Shown in pieces: positions 37,801 through 46,806 of a DNA stretch of 64,000 bases. The stretch is from Archilochus colubris. Its lineage: Eukaryota; Chordata; Aves; Apodiformes; Trochilidae. The stretch spans positions 124,658,292-124,722,291 of the forward strand of contig CM041084.1 of NCBI GenBank assembly GCA_023079485.1, written 5' to 3'. A model generated the notes under the pieces. The model saw only the letters and a list, made by a program, of their open reading frames with translations. It had not been told where the DNA came from and searched no databases. Both the position numbers and the translations under genes were made by a program. Every line of letters starts with the position of its first letter. Position 1 is the first letter of the stretch.

Positions 37801-40800
37801 AAAATTATCTTAAGCATTGCTACAGCACACTACTGTAAGGACAGAGATCTAACATGTCCCTTGCATTTTCAAAGTATTTTACAAATATTAGCACACAGGT
37901 CAAGACTCTTAGGATGGTCTCTTTAAAGGCTGTACATATTTCATTCTATTAATGGTTCTGCCTAGCACGTTCTCTCCAAATTCTTTGTTACTTTTCTTTC
38001 ACAGTGAATTCCCCCTACTTACAGTGATCTGATTGCATTAGATGGGTAGAAAAAAATACTTCTGTTTGTCTTACAAATGATAGTTATAAATTTCCAAGCC
38101 AATATTTGATTCTTAAATATTCTACAATTTCCTCTCATTTAAAACAACATCAGTTATGCCCAAGTATTTTAATTCTTTCACAGTATTAATAAGCTAGACT
38201 CTAGACTCTCTGATTTGATAACATACATATTTGATTCTTATATCCTGTGTGCATAACCATACACTTATTAATTCTAAATTTTTTCTTCCCTCTCTTTTAA
38301 GTCTCAGGGAGGTCATTCTGCAAAAACTTCTGAATTATTAATATATCCTCACTCCTTTGCTTCAGCTGTCAATGTGATCAATTATGTTTCAGCTTTACTA
38401 TCAGATAGCAATGTACAGAACCTAATGCAGAATCCACGCAGCAGATCCTCCTTGAGAAATCTCGACTTAAAATTCACTTACTTGCTTAGCTAGTGACAGT
38501 TTAACAAGATTGTGTAAAGTTGCACCAAATGCACTCTGATAACATGAATGTTCCATGAAGAAGGGTGAACAGCATCTTCGAGATATTCAGGGTCCTTCCT
38601 GCACAAGGCCAGAATTCTTAATAAACCAGAGAGCTCTGCAGACCAGTATTACAGAAGCTTTGTCTGCTGTTCTGTTCTAATCCAGGGTTTAGGGTAGAGC
38701 AGTAGGGATTACTTTTCATATCCTCATAGTGCTGGTCCAACAGCTGTGGCATATTCCCAAATCCCCTCCTCCACTTATAAATGCAGAGCTTCCTTCAGCC
38801 ATCTGCTTATTATGCAGTGGAAACTCAATGGAGCTCAAGGAATTCCTTCTTCAGAAATCAAATGTAGTATCTGTCCTATAAAAAATTTTTTAAACATTTG
38901 AACCCAGATCACAGTAACGAGATATTTGCATATTAATATTTCATCTTTCAGTCCAGCAAAATAATTAAGAACATACTTGAATTTAAATTCATAGGTAGAA
39001 TTATCATAGTTGATGGAAGTATTTAAAAATGAAGTTCATGACTATGTGCTGTGCTGGTTCAGGTCTAAGGAACATTTAAAATATTTCTCTTCTTTCATGT
39101 AGTCTTATCTTGAGGCATTTTATAAGTTTTGTGAAAAACAAGGTGGTACTACAGCTGAAATAATGAGACCGATTATTGAGGTAAGAAAAATTCAGTCTTT
39201 GTAAATGAAAATCCTCCACAATGTTTTGTAATTATGTCACTTTGTTTTTTTCCCCACTCTTTCTCTCTCCATTTGCAAAATTATCTACCAAATGTTTGCT
39301 TCTCTTCTGAATAATAACTGGTTTTTTTTAAATGTAATGAAGACTTTATTCTAGGATGACTTTTACCTCCTGACTTGAGAAGCAGCTAGTTCATTGCCAG
39401 AGAGGAGTTCACATCAGTTATTATTTTTCTGTAACAGAGAGCAGAACAGAATAAATAGTTCACTAACCTTAAACTTATGCCCCTTAACATTTTTCTGTAT
39501 TATGTAGAAAAAATAAAAAAGCGGATTGTTCTTACATCTCCTACCTCAAAATTAAATTTGGGATAGCTAACATCAGCCATTACTGCATATTTACTAATCA
39601 ATCTTTCAGCTTCATGGAACTATTATGCTCATTTTGTCTCCTACTAAAACTAATAGTTGAAGTTAGAGTTGAGTAATCTTTGCAACTAGTGTCATGTGTC
39701 CAACTTTCTATGTTTTATTTTTATCCCAAGTCAGAAAAGTTTAATATTTATTTTTTCAATGTACAAAATTCCAGGCATCCTCCTCCCCAACGCATCCCTG
39801 CAGCACGTAGTGAATGGTATTTTTGCATCAGTTATTGTAATAAAAGATGCATAAATTCCTAAAATTGAGTTCTAAGCATTCTGCTCTATTTTTTTTAAAA
39901 TGGTTTATCCCAGTTTTTTGCTGAGTTTGAGAGCCAAATCACCCATTTTCTTCCAGAAGTCTTTTTTTCTGGTTAAGCAAAACATACACCCTGGAAACTG
40001 AACAAAACTCACTGAGCTCTGGTGACATCAGGCTCATAGTTTGCTTTATAAGTATGAGATAATAACCCTGGGAACTCACCACTGAATAAAAAGTGAGCCT
40101 AGATTATATCTTACAAAAACAAGTGTCCTGAAAGGGAATTTGATTTCATATCAACCGAGTCATAATATTTCGTTGTATGTTCTAAAGAAAATTTAAATTG
40201 ACCAGAAATAAATTATTTTAACTCTTCCTTTCTGAAAAATAAAAATGAAGAGATTGGCTGGCAAAGGTAAAGACATTTCAGACTTGAATCAGATTTTTCA
40301 GAAAGTTCATTTTTAGCTAGAAATTCATGCTGAGAGCAGATTACTTGTAACATTAGTTTAAGCATGTTTTAAAATTCTCCTTAAAGTGGTGGCAACAGTT
40401 TGGCCTATGATAAGCTGCTTTAAAATCCCTATCTAATATTAATCATGTAGGAGGATAAATTTTCCTGTAGAAGATTTCTATAACAGTTTAATAATCTGAA
40501 GAAATGCACAGAACAGATTGCTGATGGCTGAATTCACAAAGGGCCAAAGCTTAATTCTTCAAATGAATACTTGCTATTTATTCTGTAATCTTACAGATAA
40601 TACTATCAACTTGACCATATCAGCATGAGGCTGACATAGTGAGGTCCCCACCTCCTTGACTGCCAGTCAGGGTGCCAAAATTTCACATTACAAGTACTGA
40701 CAATCTCCCTTTCACCATGGACAACAAACATTGCATGTTTAACCCTGAAGCTGACCAGAAACCAGTTTCTTGGTACTGCTGGTGCTGTATCTGTTATTAG

Positions 40801-43800
40801 AGCCCCATGCTAATTCTCAGGTAGCAGTTCATAGAATCATAGAATCATAGAATTGGCTGGGTTGGAAGGGACCTCAGAGATCATCGAGTCCAACCCTTGA
40901 TCAACTACCGCCACAGTCACTAGACTATGGCACTGAGTGCCATATCGAGTCGCTTTTTAAAGTCTCCAGGGACGAAGAGTCCACCACCTCCCCAGGCAGC
41001 CCGTTCCAATGTCTGATCACCCTTTCCATGAAAAAATTCTTTCTAATATCCAATCTGAACTTCCCCCGGCACAATTTAAGACCATGCTCTCTTGTCTTAC
41101 TGAGAGTTGCCTGGGAAAAGAGACCAACCCCCACCTGGCTCCATCCTCCTTTCAGGTAGTTGTAGAGAGCAATGAGGTCTCCCCTGAGCCTCCTCTTCTT
41201 CAGGCTGAACAGCCCCAGCTCCCTCAGCCTCTCCTCATAGGATCTGTGTTCGAGTCCCTTCACCAGCTTGGTTGCCCTCCTTTGGACCTGTTCGAGGACC
41301 TCAATATCCTTCTTGAACTGAGGGGCCCAGAACTGAACACAGTACTCAAGGTGTGGCCTTACCAGGGCTGAGTATAGGGGCAGAATCACCTCCTTGGACC
41401 TGCTGGTGACGCTATTTCTGATACATGCCAGGATGCCATTGGCCTTCTTGGCCACCTGGGCACACTGCTGGCTCATGTTCAGCTTCCTGTCAATCCAGAC
41501 TCCCAGGTCCCTTTCTGCCTGGCTGCTCTCCAACCACTCTGTCCCCAGTCTGTAGCGCTGCATGGGGTTGTTGTGGCCAAAGTGCAGGACCCGGCACTTG
41601 GCCTTGTTGAAGCTCATCCCATTGGAGTCAGCCCATCTCTCCAGTCTGTCCAGGTCCCTCTGCAGAATCCTCCTGCCTTCCAGCTGATCAACACTTCTCC
41701 CCAGCTTGGTGTCATCAGCAAACTTGCTGATGATGGACTCGATCCCCTCATCCAAGTCATCAATGGAGATATTGAAGTTCACCAAAAGCACTTAAGAAAT
41801 GGTCATCCAGTGATTCCACCTCAAACTGCAGCAATCAGATGGCCCAGGTTCACCAAATAAATGCTTCATGGCCTTTCTCACTGTATAGAACCTCATGTGC
41901 CAATAATTTGATGCACTGAGAGGTCAGAATGGATGGGACCGAACCCACAGATTTCCTCAAGCTGGAAGCTACCAGAAGTAGGTTCCAAACCTGCTAGCAT
42001 TAGTTGCACTTCCATCTAAGCATGCTTTTTTCCACAAAAAACCCAACAAATCTGACAGCTAGATTCTACGTGGCTTTAACAAATTAAAAAACTGAAGCAA
42101 TTGTCCTTCCAAAAGAGTTCCACTAGGGCTGATATGCCTATTTATTAGTAAGGCAAGTGAAATTTGTCCCTGTTATTCATTAGCTAGAAATCTTTTAAAG
42201 CACACTTTTTTTCTCCTCATTATTTCTCTGTTGTTTATTCATTTTCCTTGCTCTGAAGTCAGTGCCAGAGGGCAGCTGGGTCCCTGTGTTACAGTGTGTT
42301 CCAGCACACAGGAGTAGGATCTATGAAAATGTGCTTAATTGCTAAAGTTATAGAACTATGTTGCAATTGCAGCCTTATTATTAAACTGAAAAGAGTACCT
42401 TTCTCTTAAATACAGTTCAAATATTCAAAGCATAAGAAATTTTGCAAGCTTCCTAAAATGCAGGTGTCTTCATTTGGAAGATTTTCCTGTATGATCCCTG
42501 CAGTTAGCAAGGGCTCTGCTGTTCTTACATGAAATTCAGTAATAAAGAAAACCGTAGTCAATTAGATGTCAAGACAGAAGAACATATCTAAATCAGACAG
42601 AATTCAGTAAGATTATTTTTATTTGCTGTTACCTTTTAAATTCATACTGTAAGAATGGCAAGTGAAAATTTGTCTTCTACAACCTGTGATCTAGGCATTA
42701 CAATGACTTTCAGTCTACTGCTGCAGGGAAAATACAGACACTACAGGCATCTAAACTTGGCAGAAGAAATATAGCCCTTGACTCTATGTGTTAAAAATTA
42801 ACATTTTTTTAAACACTTGAAAAATATAACTTTGCATGAAAATGTCCCACACAAACCTTATTAAATTAGTGTTTTAAATCCTTGTGTTCCAGAATTACTT
42901 TTTTGCCCCACGATTTTCACTCAGTCTTGACTCTTAACAGCACTGAGTTACTCCAGGAAGTGCTATTGATTCTTGCCCCCTTCCTGTATTATTATTATTT
43001 ATAGGAGTGTAATTTCATAACTCTAGTAGGATTTGTGAGGAGATTTTTTTTTTTTTTTTTGCCAGCATCTGGATAACTCAATAGGGAAATAAGGAAGTAG
43101 GAGAGATAATATTTTAGGTATAAAAATCACAGAATAAAAGCCCTCCTTGCAAAACATTGTTTGATTTTCTAGTTAAAATTTAACAAGCATTTGCAGATAT
43201 TGATTTACAATTTTTAAAATAAGGTATGCTTCTAATGCTTTGAAGTCTACCTTTAATTTTTTTTTATTTTTCATACTTTATGTTACAGAAAAAAAAAACC
43301 CACTTTAGTTCAGGATGAGATCTCTAATAACACCTCTTTATTCTTTGTTTTGCATTTGAGTTTGAGGCTGACAGACGTGCCTTTATCATCACCATTAATT
43401 CATTTGGCACTGAGCTGAGCAAAGATGACCGAGAGAAGCTGTATCCAACCTGTGGAAAACTGTATCCAGAAGGTTTACACCTATTGGCTAATGCAGAAGA
43501 CTACGAGCAAGTGAAGAGTGTTGCAGATTACTATGCAGTATGTAATCTAATTCCCTAAAAAAAAAACCAAACAAACACCAAAACAGAAGAAAAATATTTA
43601 ACATCTTTAAAAGTCAGCAGACTTTTAGAATATTTGCATAAGTTAGAAGCATTTTTGAGAGAGTTTTTTCTATCAGCAAAGGTAGAAAAGTTTCCACACG
43701 TATGTGGAATCAAAGGCCTTTGGTGTAAAGACATATTACCACCTTAGTGCAAGTCAAAGTGCTTCTTACAGTGTTGTTTCAATAAGACCCAAATCACATC

Positions 43801-45680
43801 CTAGTAAACACAACTTTTCCTACTTCATTAATCCTACCCAAATTGAGTTTCATGGTTTCACAACTGTTGTCTGCAAGATTTGAGAGCAAAGTTGTAAGTA
43901 ATTTTAAAATGAGTTGACTAAACAGTTGATGTCACAGATGAACCCAAACCTGACTTATTACTGGTGTACTGTAAAAATGCCCTTCTGAAAAGTTTCCTCT
44001 AAGTGACTGATGGAATTAAAGAAGTAGATTAAGTTGTTCATTCTGATGTGACTATTGAAGATCAATCAGTATACAATAGTTGCTCTATGAATTAACTGTG
44101 GTACTCTGATCACGTATAATATTTAAGCTACTTCCATGTAGGCATTCAAAACAAAATTATGTCTGTTCTACTGCTTTTTCCACAGAAGAAACAAAGCTGC
44201 AAATGCACATCAGTTCCTGTGCATAAGCAGAATGTCAGGAGCAAGTGTAACCATGTCAGTGTGGCATAGAGCAAGTCTATTCATGAGTTGATGGGATATT
44301 TAGATAAATTTGGGAACTGTTGTACTGTTGTACTACACTATACTGCACTGCTACAGTGCACCAGTACACAGAGAACCAAATTACACAGAAATGTAACATG
44401 TAAGAAAGTAAGTCAAATATACCTGCACAGAATATTCCAGGATAACATATAAGACTAATGGATTTAGCTACAATATTAACACAGGTAAAGTAAACCCAGC
44501 TAACTACTGGAAATAAAATAAACAGCCATGTGAGGATCAGAGTTCAGAGTTTTGGCTCTGTTCACAGCTCTGGCTCTGATGGATAGTATTTGTACAAGAA
44601 GTTCAGTGCTCTCTGTCCAAAGGAGTAAAAGGTCATATGTCATTCTACAATAAGTCTCTTTTAGTGCCTTCAGTAAATTACTTTAAATTACTGTAAGTTG
44701 TAGGGAATGACAGTGAGAAATACAAGAACAAACGTGACCTTTCTTTTGCTGACTACATGCTTTTAACTTTTGATTTATGTAGAACTGTAATTGCTGTTAT
44801 TCTATAGTTATTCTATAGAAAAAGATTACTTAATGTAGATTAATTAATAATGTAAGGTATCTGTGCTGCACAGAATGCAAAAATACCTTATTTCCATTGG
44901 TTGGGTGTCTGTGCTTTTAGGAATACAAGGCTGTGTTTGGAGGTGTCGGGAGTGGCACTGGAGAAAAGACACTGGAAGATGCATTTTTTGAACATGAGGT
45001 AAGCACTTCTAACCTTAAAATATCAAAATGAAAGTTACCCACCTGGAGTAACATCTAAAACAAGAATGAGGTACTACACTTTTGATTCTACTGTACTGCA
45101 TCACTCAGTCCTTGCATGCAAGAACACTATTTTTATGGCTCTAAACAGTTGGCTGAATTAAAATAAATTGGTTTACCTTTTTAAATAAAATAAACCCATT
45201 CTTTTGAAGACTAGTTATAGAACTGTCAGCTCTGACAGCCTGTCCAAAAACCATCTTGTATAACCTGCTGAGTGAAATATCTTTGAATAGTCTATTGAAG
45301 GTGTTTCACCACTTTCTTTACTCATCAGTAATACAGCTGTGGTCTATTACTAAAATTAATCCAGATATGACATTTCATTTACAGCTATACTGAAGACTCC
45401 TCAATATAGTCATGGTTCCAAAGTTACAGAAAAATATTGATCATAAATACTATCATATAAAAATCACATTTGCCTTCTTTAATGTTCTATTGTAACATTT
45501 GATTTATCTTTTCCACAGGTAAAGCTGAATGTACTTGCATTCAACAACCAGTTTCATTATGGTATATTTTATGCCTATGTAAAGCTAAAGGAACAAGAAT
45601 GCAGGAATATTGTATGGATTGCTGAATGCATTTCTCAGAGACACAGAACCAAAATTAACAACTACATTCCGATTTTCTAA
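25738..45680 (+). CDS. ATP6V0D2: V-type proton ATPase subunit d 2 (complete, 8 coding exons)
   Basis: The joined exons (130, 172, 179, 80, 78, 177, 78 and 162 nt) give 351 residues plus TAA with no internal stop, matching the usual 350-351 of the family. Subunit d is a soluble, cup-shaped protein on top of the V0 c-ring; it couples the central rotor stalk (D/F) to the ring and is needed for proton pumping. In mammals the d2 isoform is restricted (osteoclast, kidney, lung, macrophage) and takes part in osteoclast fusion and bone resorption. Visible family blocks: [15 protein letters not shown] near residues 8-22, [12 protein letters not shown] near 48-59, [15 protein letters not shown] near 103-117, [11 protein letters not shown] near 214-224, and a C-terminal [16 protein letters not shown] block ending [21 protein letters not shown] and LNVLAFN.QFHYG favour d2 over d1. 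The start is the first in-frame ATG after an in-frame TGA about 95 nt upstream; its Kozak context is weak (T at -3). All introns are GT-AG except intron 4 (GC-AG). Identity is near certain; the isoform call is slightly less so. Confidence 0.97.
26392..26424 (+). repeat. A-rich tract in intron 1
   Basis: Eleven A, one G, then 21 A. Confidence 0.95.
30530..31135 (+). repeat. Old degenerate CR1 LINE fragment
   Basis: Sense-oriented and strongly diverged. Recognisable CR1 ORF2 landmarks are GTGCTGGGACCAGTACTGTTTA, GCAGATGACACCAAGTTGA (the ADD motif region), GAATGACTTGGTGGTACTAG, GCCAAGAGTATCCTGGGCTG and GAGACCTCACATGGAA. Many indels interrupt it. It lacks an obvious 3' tail. Divergence suggests an older subfamily than the copies at 14.5 and 40.8 kb. 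Boundaries are approximate. Confidence 0.7.
32238..32409 (+). CDS. ATP6V0D2: ATP6V0D2 coding exon 2
   Basis: This exon encodes residues 44-100 plus two bases of codon 101. It contains the conserved block [17 protein letters not shown]. The acceptor is TTTAATTTCAG and the donor is CAC|GTAAGT. Reading continues open upstream of the acceptor for over 150 nt, but that part has no similarity to the family and is intron. Confidence 0.96.
32410..34100 (+). other. ATP6V0D2 intron 2
   Basis: A 1691-bp GT-AG intron. A sense-oriented CR1 3' end occupies 33152-33455; nothing else was recognised. Confidence 0.8.
33152..33455 (+). repeat. CR1 LINE, 3'-end fragment in intron 2
   Basis: Sense-oriented CR1 3' terminus. 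It runs from AAGCTGGAGGAGAACTTTTT through GGTGAAACAGTGGCACAGGT and GCAACCTGGTCTAGTGGAAG to AGGTCCCTTCCAACCC, with a tail CCTATGATTCTAA. It is 5'-truncated and of a different subfamily from the copies with the TGAGTGCCAT block. Confidence 0.88.
34101..34279 (+). CDS. ATP6V0D2: ATP6V0D2 coding exon 3
   Basis: This exon completes Thr101 and encodes residues 102-160 plus one base. It carries [19 protein letters not shown] and the KCHPLG motif typical of subunit d. The acceptor is CAAATACAG; the donor is TTAG|GTAGGA, somewhat weaker than its neighbours. Confidence 0.96.
35236..35289 (+). repeat. 20-bp tandem repeat, about 2.7 copies
   Basis: TCCTTTGC starts at 35236, 35256 and 35276. The units read TCCTTTGCYCCSGACTCCTC with two substitutions between the first two. 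It is pyrimidine-rich on +. Confidence 0.85.
35236..35629 (-). repeat. GC-rich block joined to the LTR, with repeated LTR end
   Basis: This segment lies on the far side of the LTR end. At about 35555-35600 it repeats an LTR-end-like stretch (CTCGACGAGCTGCTGG on +, also present in the LTR at about 35662). No clear tRNA primer-binding site directly follows the LTR, and no gag motif was recognised. A - strand frame stays open for 137 codons across LTR and block (35355-35768) without known similarity. It may be retroviral leader or an internal remnant. Confidence 0.45.
35630..35851 (-). mobile_element. LTR of the same family as 6489-6716, in intron 3
   Basis: On + it runs from TGTAGTGGGAAGAGCC to GTTTCTCTACA and aligns along its length with the 228-bp LTR at 6.5 kb, including CCTTTATTGGCCCCCTGG and TTCGAGGCACCTGGTT. 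The two flanks (TAGAAG and CCTCCT) do not match, so it is not a simple solo LTR. It is either one end of a truncated provirus extending to lower coordinates or a rearranged copy. Confidence 0.75.
36120..36235 (+). repeat. Possible old CR1 fragment
   Basis: AGAGCAGGGCAGCTAAAATGAAC followed by AAACTAAAGAGGATTGACTC resembles the CR1 segment just after the reverse transcriptase domain. Similarity is weak and the ends are uncertain. Confidence 0.35.
37262..37341 (+). CDS. ATP6V0D2: ATP6V0D2 coding exon 4 (GC donor)
   Basis: This exon encodes residues 161-187 (AAFFQDC-type start, ending NKLHK). It ends exactly on a codon. The donor is AAG|GCAAGT: a C replaces the invariant T, while every other position matches the consensus, as is normal for GC-AG introns. 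The next exon joins in frame with the family-conserved [10 protein letters not shown], so no GT alternative is required. Confidence 0.95.
37342..39102 (+). other. ATP6V0D2 intron 4 (GC-AG)
   Basis: A 1761-bp intron starting GCAAGT and ending ATGTAG. No repeat or gene was recognised in it. Confidence 0.85.
39103..39180 (+). CDS. ATP6V0D2: ATP6V0D2 coding exon 5
   Basis: This 26-codon phase 0-0 exon encodes residues 188-213, [10 protein letters not shown] through the Glu before FEADRRAF. The acceptor is TTTCATGTAG and the donor GAG|GTAAGA. Confidence 0.95.
39181..43360 (+). other. ATP6V0D2 intron 5
   Basis: A 4180-bp GT-AG intron containing the best-preserved CR1 in the window, on the opposite strand at 40829-41780, and a T tract near 43046-43060. 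Otherwise unremarkable AT-rich sequence. Confidence 0.8.
40829..41780 (-). repeat. CR1 LINE, well preserved, in intron 5
   Basis: The + strand starts with the inverted tail TCATAGAATCATAGAATC and CGAGTCCAACCCTTGATC. On the - strand a single frame stays open for 288 codons. It covers the FADDTKLG catalytic motif, the thumb ([18 protein letters not shown]) and the C-terminal [14 protein letters not shown] block, with only the last codons shifted. Truncation falls just before the FADD motif. This is the youngest-looking CR1 in the window and lies antisense to ATP6V0D2. Confidence 0.95.
43361..43537 (+). CDS. ATP6V0D2: ATP6V0D2 coding exon 6
   Basis: This 59-codon phase 0-0 exon encodes residues 214-272. 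It holds the most conserved stretch of the family, [19 protein letters not shown], then LYPEGL and the DYEQVK..ADYY block. The acceptor ends in GAG, with G at -3, which is unusual and weak; the donor is GCA|GTATGT. Confidence 0.95.
43538..44920 (+). other. ATP6V0D2 intron 6
   Basis: A 1383-bp GT-AG intron without recognisable repeats or genes. Confidence 0.8.
44921..44998 (+). CDS. ATP6V0D2: ATP6V0D2 coding exon 7
   Basis: This 26-codon phase 0-0 exon encodes residues 273-298: EYKAVFGG, a glycine-rich turn (GVGSGTGEK), then [11 protein letters not shown]. The glycine-rich segment is the variable part between d1 and d2. The acceptor is TGCTTTTAG and the donor GAG|GTAAGC. Confidence 0.95.
44999..45518 (+). 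other. ATP6V0D2 intron 7
   Basis: A 520-bp GT-AG intron without recognisable repeats or genes. Confidence 0.8.
45519..45680 (+). CDS. ATP6V0D2: ATP6V0D2 terminal coding exon 8 with stop
   Basis: This exon encodes residues 299-351 and the TAA stop. It begins [15 protein letters not shown] and ends in the family-typical NYIPIF. The acceptor is TCTTTTCCACAG. The 3' untranslated region follows directly. Confidence 0.96.
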   Translation, partial: VKLNVLAFNNQFHYGIFYAYVKLKEQECRNIVWIAECISQRHRTKINNYIPIF

Positions 45681-45985
45681 ATCTGAGAATTTATAATCCT
45701 TTAATGCCTGAAAAGATACATTATTTCAGAGAAAAGAAAAAAACCCCTCTTATTTCAAAAGTTAACTCTTACCAAATTATATTTACCAAATATAATTACC
45801 AAATTATATTAATGATCTTGCTTATATAAAGCAGTGTAAGAGAAAGTAATGTAATTAGAGATATGAGTACTTTCTAAGGAAATATAAATGAGTTCATTTA
45901 TAGATTTTGTTGGTAGATTTGTTCCCCACTGTGCCCATTTTAATCTAACTGATCAATAAAAACTCCATGCAAGATCTTACATCCA
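45681..45985 (+). promoter_or_regulatory. ATP6V0D2: ATP6V0D2 3' UTR and polyadenylation signal
   Basis: A canonical AATAAA lies at 45955-45960, about 275 nt after the stop codon. A T/GT-rich stretch follows at about 45987-46005, as expected downstream of a cleavage site near 45975-45985. Within the UTR, at about 45771-45811, an ACCAAATTATA-like unit is repeated imperfectly three times. No other AATAAA occurs between the stop and this one. Confidence 0.85.
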
Positions 45986-46328
45986 TGTTCTTGTTTTTTT
46001 TTCTTTTTGAAGTAACCTATCAATGACATTTGAAAAGCTCTTTAATGGCTTAATTTTGAATTAAAAGTTTTCTCAAATGGCCAACAAAATCACTACTTCA
46101 GTCTTAAATTTATGGTCTTCTTCATGGCATACAAAAGTGTTTGAAGGACTTAATACACAAATAAGAGGGAATCTTTAGGGTTACTCTGAGATTCCCCTTA
46201 AGGAATAGCAAGAAAGAGCTTCCTGAACCCTTTTACAGTGAAACCTCTCTGCAGCTAAATTCAAATGAGTAGTTTCATGTCCATGAAAATGTTTTCACTT
46301 AGGCCTTTATGGTCATGTGAGGAGAACA
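45986..46328. other. Short spacer after ATP6V0D2
   Basis: Post-polyadenylation sequence up to the next CR1; nothing recognised. Confidence 0.7.
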
Positions 46329-46806
46329 ATCATAGAATCATAGAATTGGCTGGGTTGGAAGGGACCTCAGAGATCATCGAGTCCAACCCTTGATCCACTA
46401 CCGCTGCGGTTACCAGACCATGGCACTGAGTGCCACATCCAGTCTCTTTTTAAATATCTCCAGGGACTGAGAATCCACTACTTCCCAGGGCAGCCCATTC
46501 CAATGCTTGATCACCCTCTTCTAATATCCAACCTAAACTTCCCCTGGCACAACTTAAGACCGTGCCCTCTTGTCTTGCTGAGAGTTGCCTGGGAAAAGAG
46601 ACCAACCCCCACCTGGCTACACCCTCCTTTCAGGGAGTTGTAGAGAGTGATGAGGTCTCCCCTGAGCCTCCTCTTCTCCAGCCCCAACACCCCCAGCTCC
46701 CTCATCCTCTCCTCATAGGGTCTGTGCTCGAGTCCCTTCGCCAGCCTGGTTGCTCTCCTTTGGACCCGCTCCAGGACCTCGATATCCTTCCTAAACTGAG
46801 GGGCCA
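46329..46806 (-). repeat. CR1 LINE, 3'-end fragment
   Basis: The same subfamily as the 40.8-kb copy: identical inverted tail and GTTGGAAGGGACCTCAGAGA block, then an open - strand frame with [19 protein letters not shown] and [13 protein letters not shown]. It is truncated earlier, inside the C-terminal domain ([20 protein letters not shown]). Confidence 0.93.

Noticed and set aside
40925..41791. 288-codon - strand ORF as a host gene
   Set aside because: It is the C-terminal part of CR1 ORF2, with the FADD catalytic motif and the CR1 3' tail next to it.
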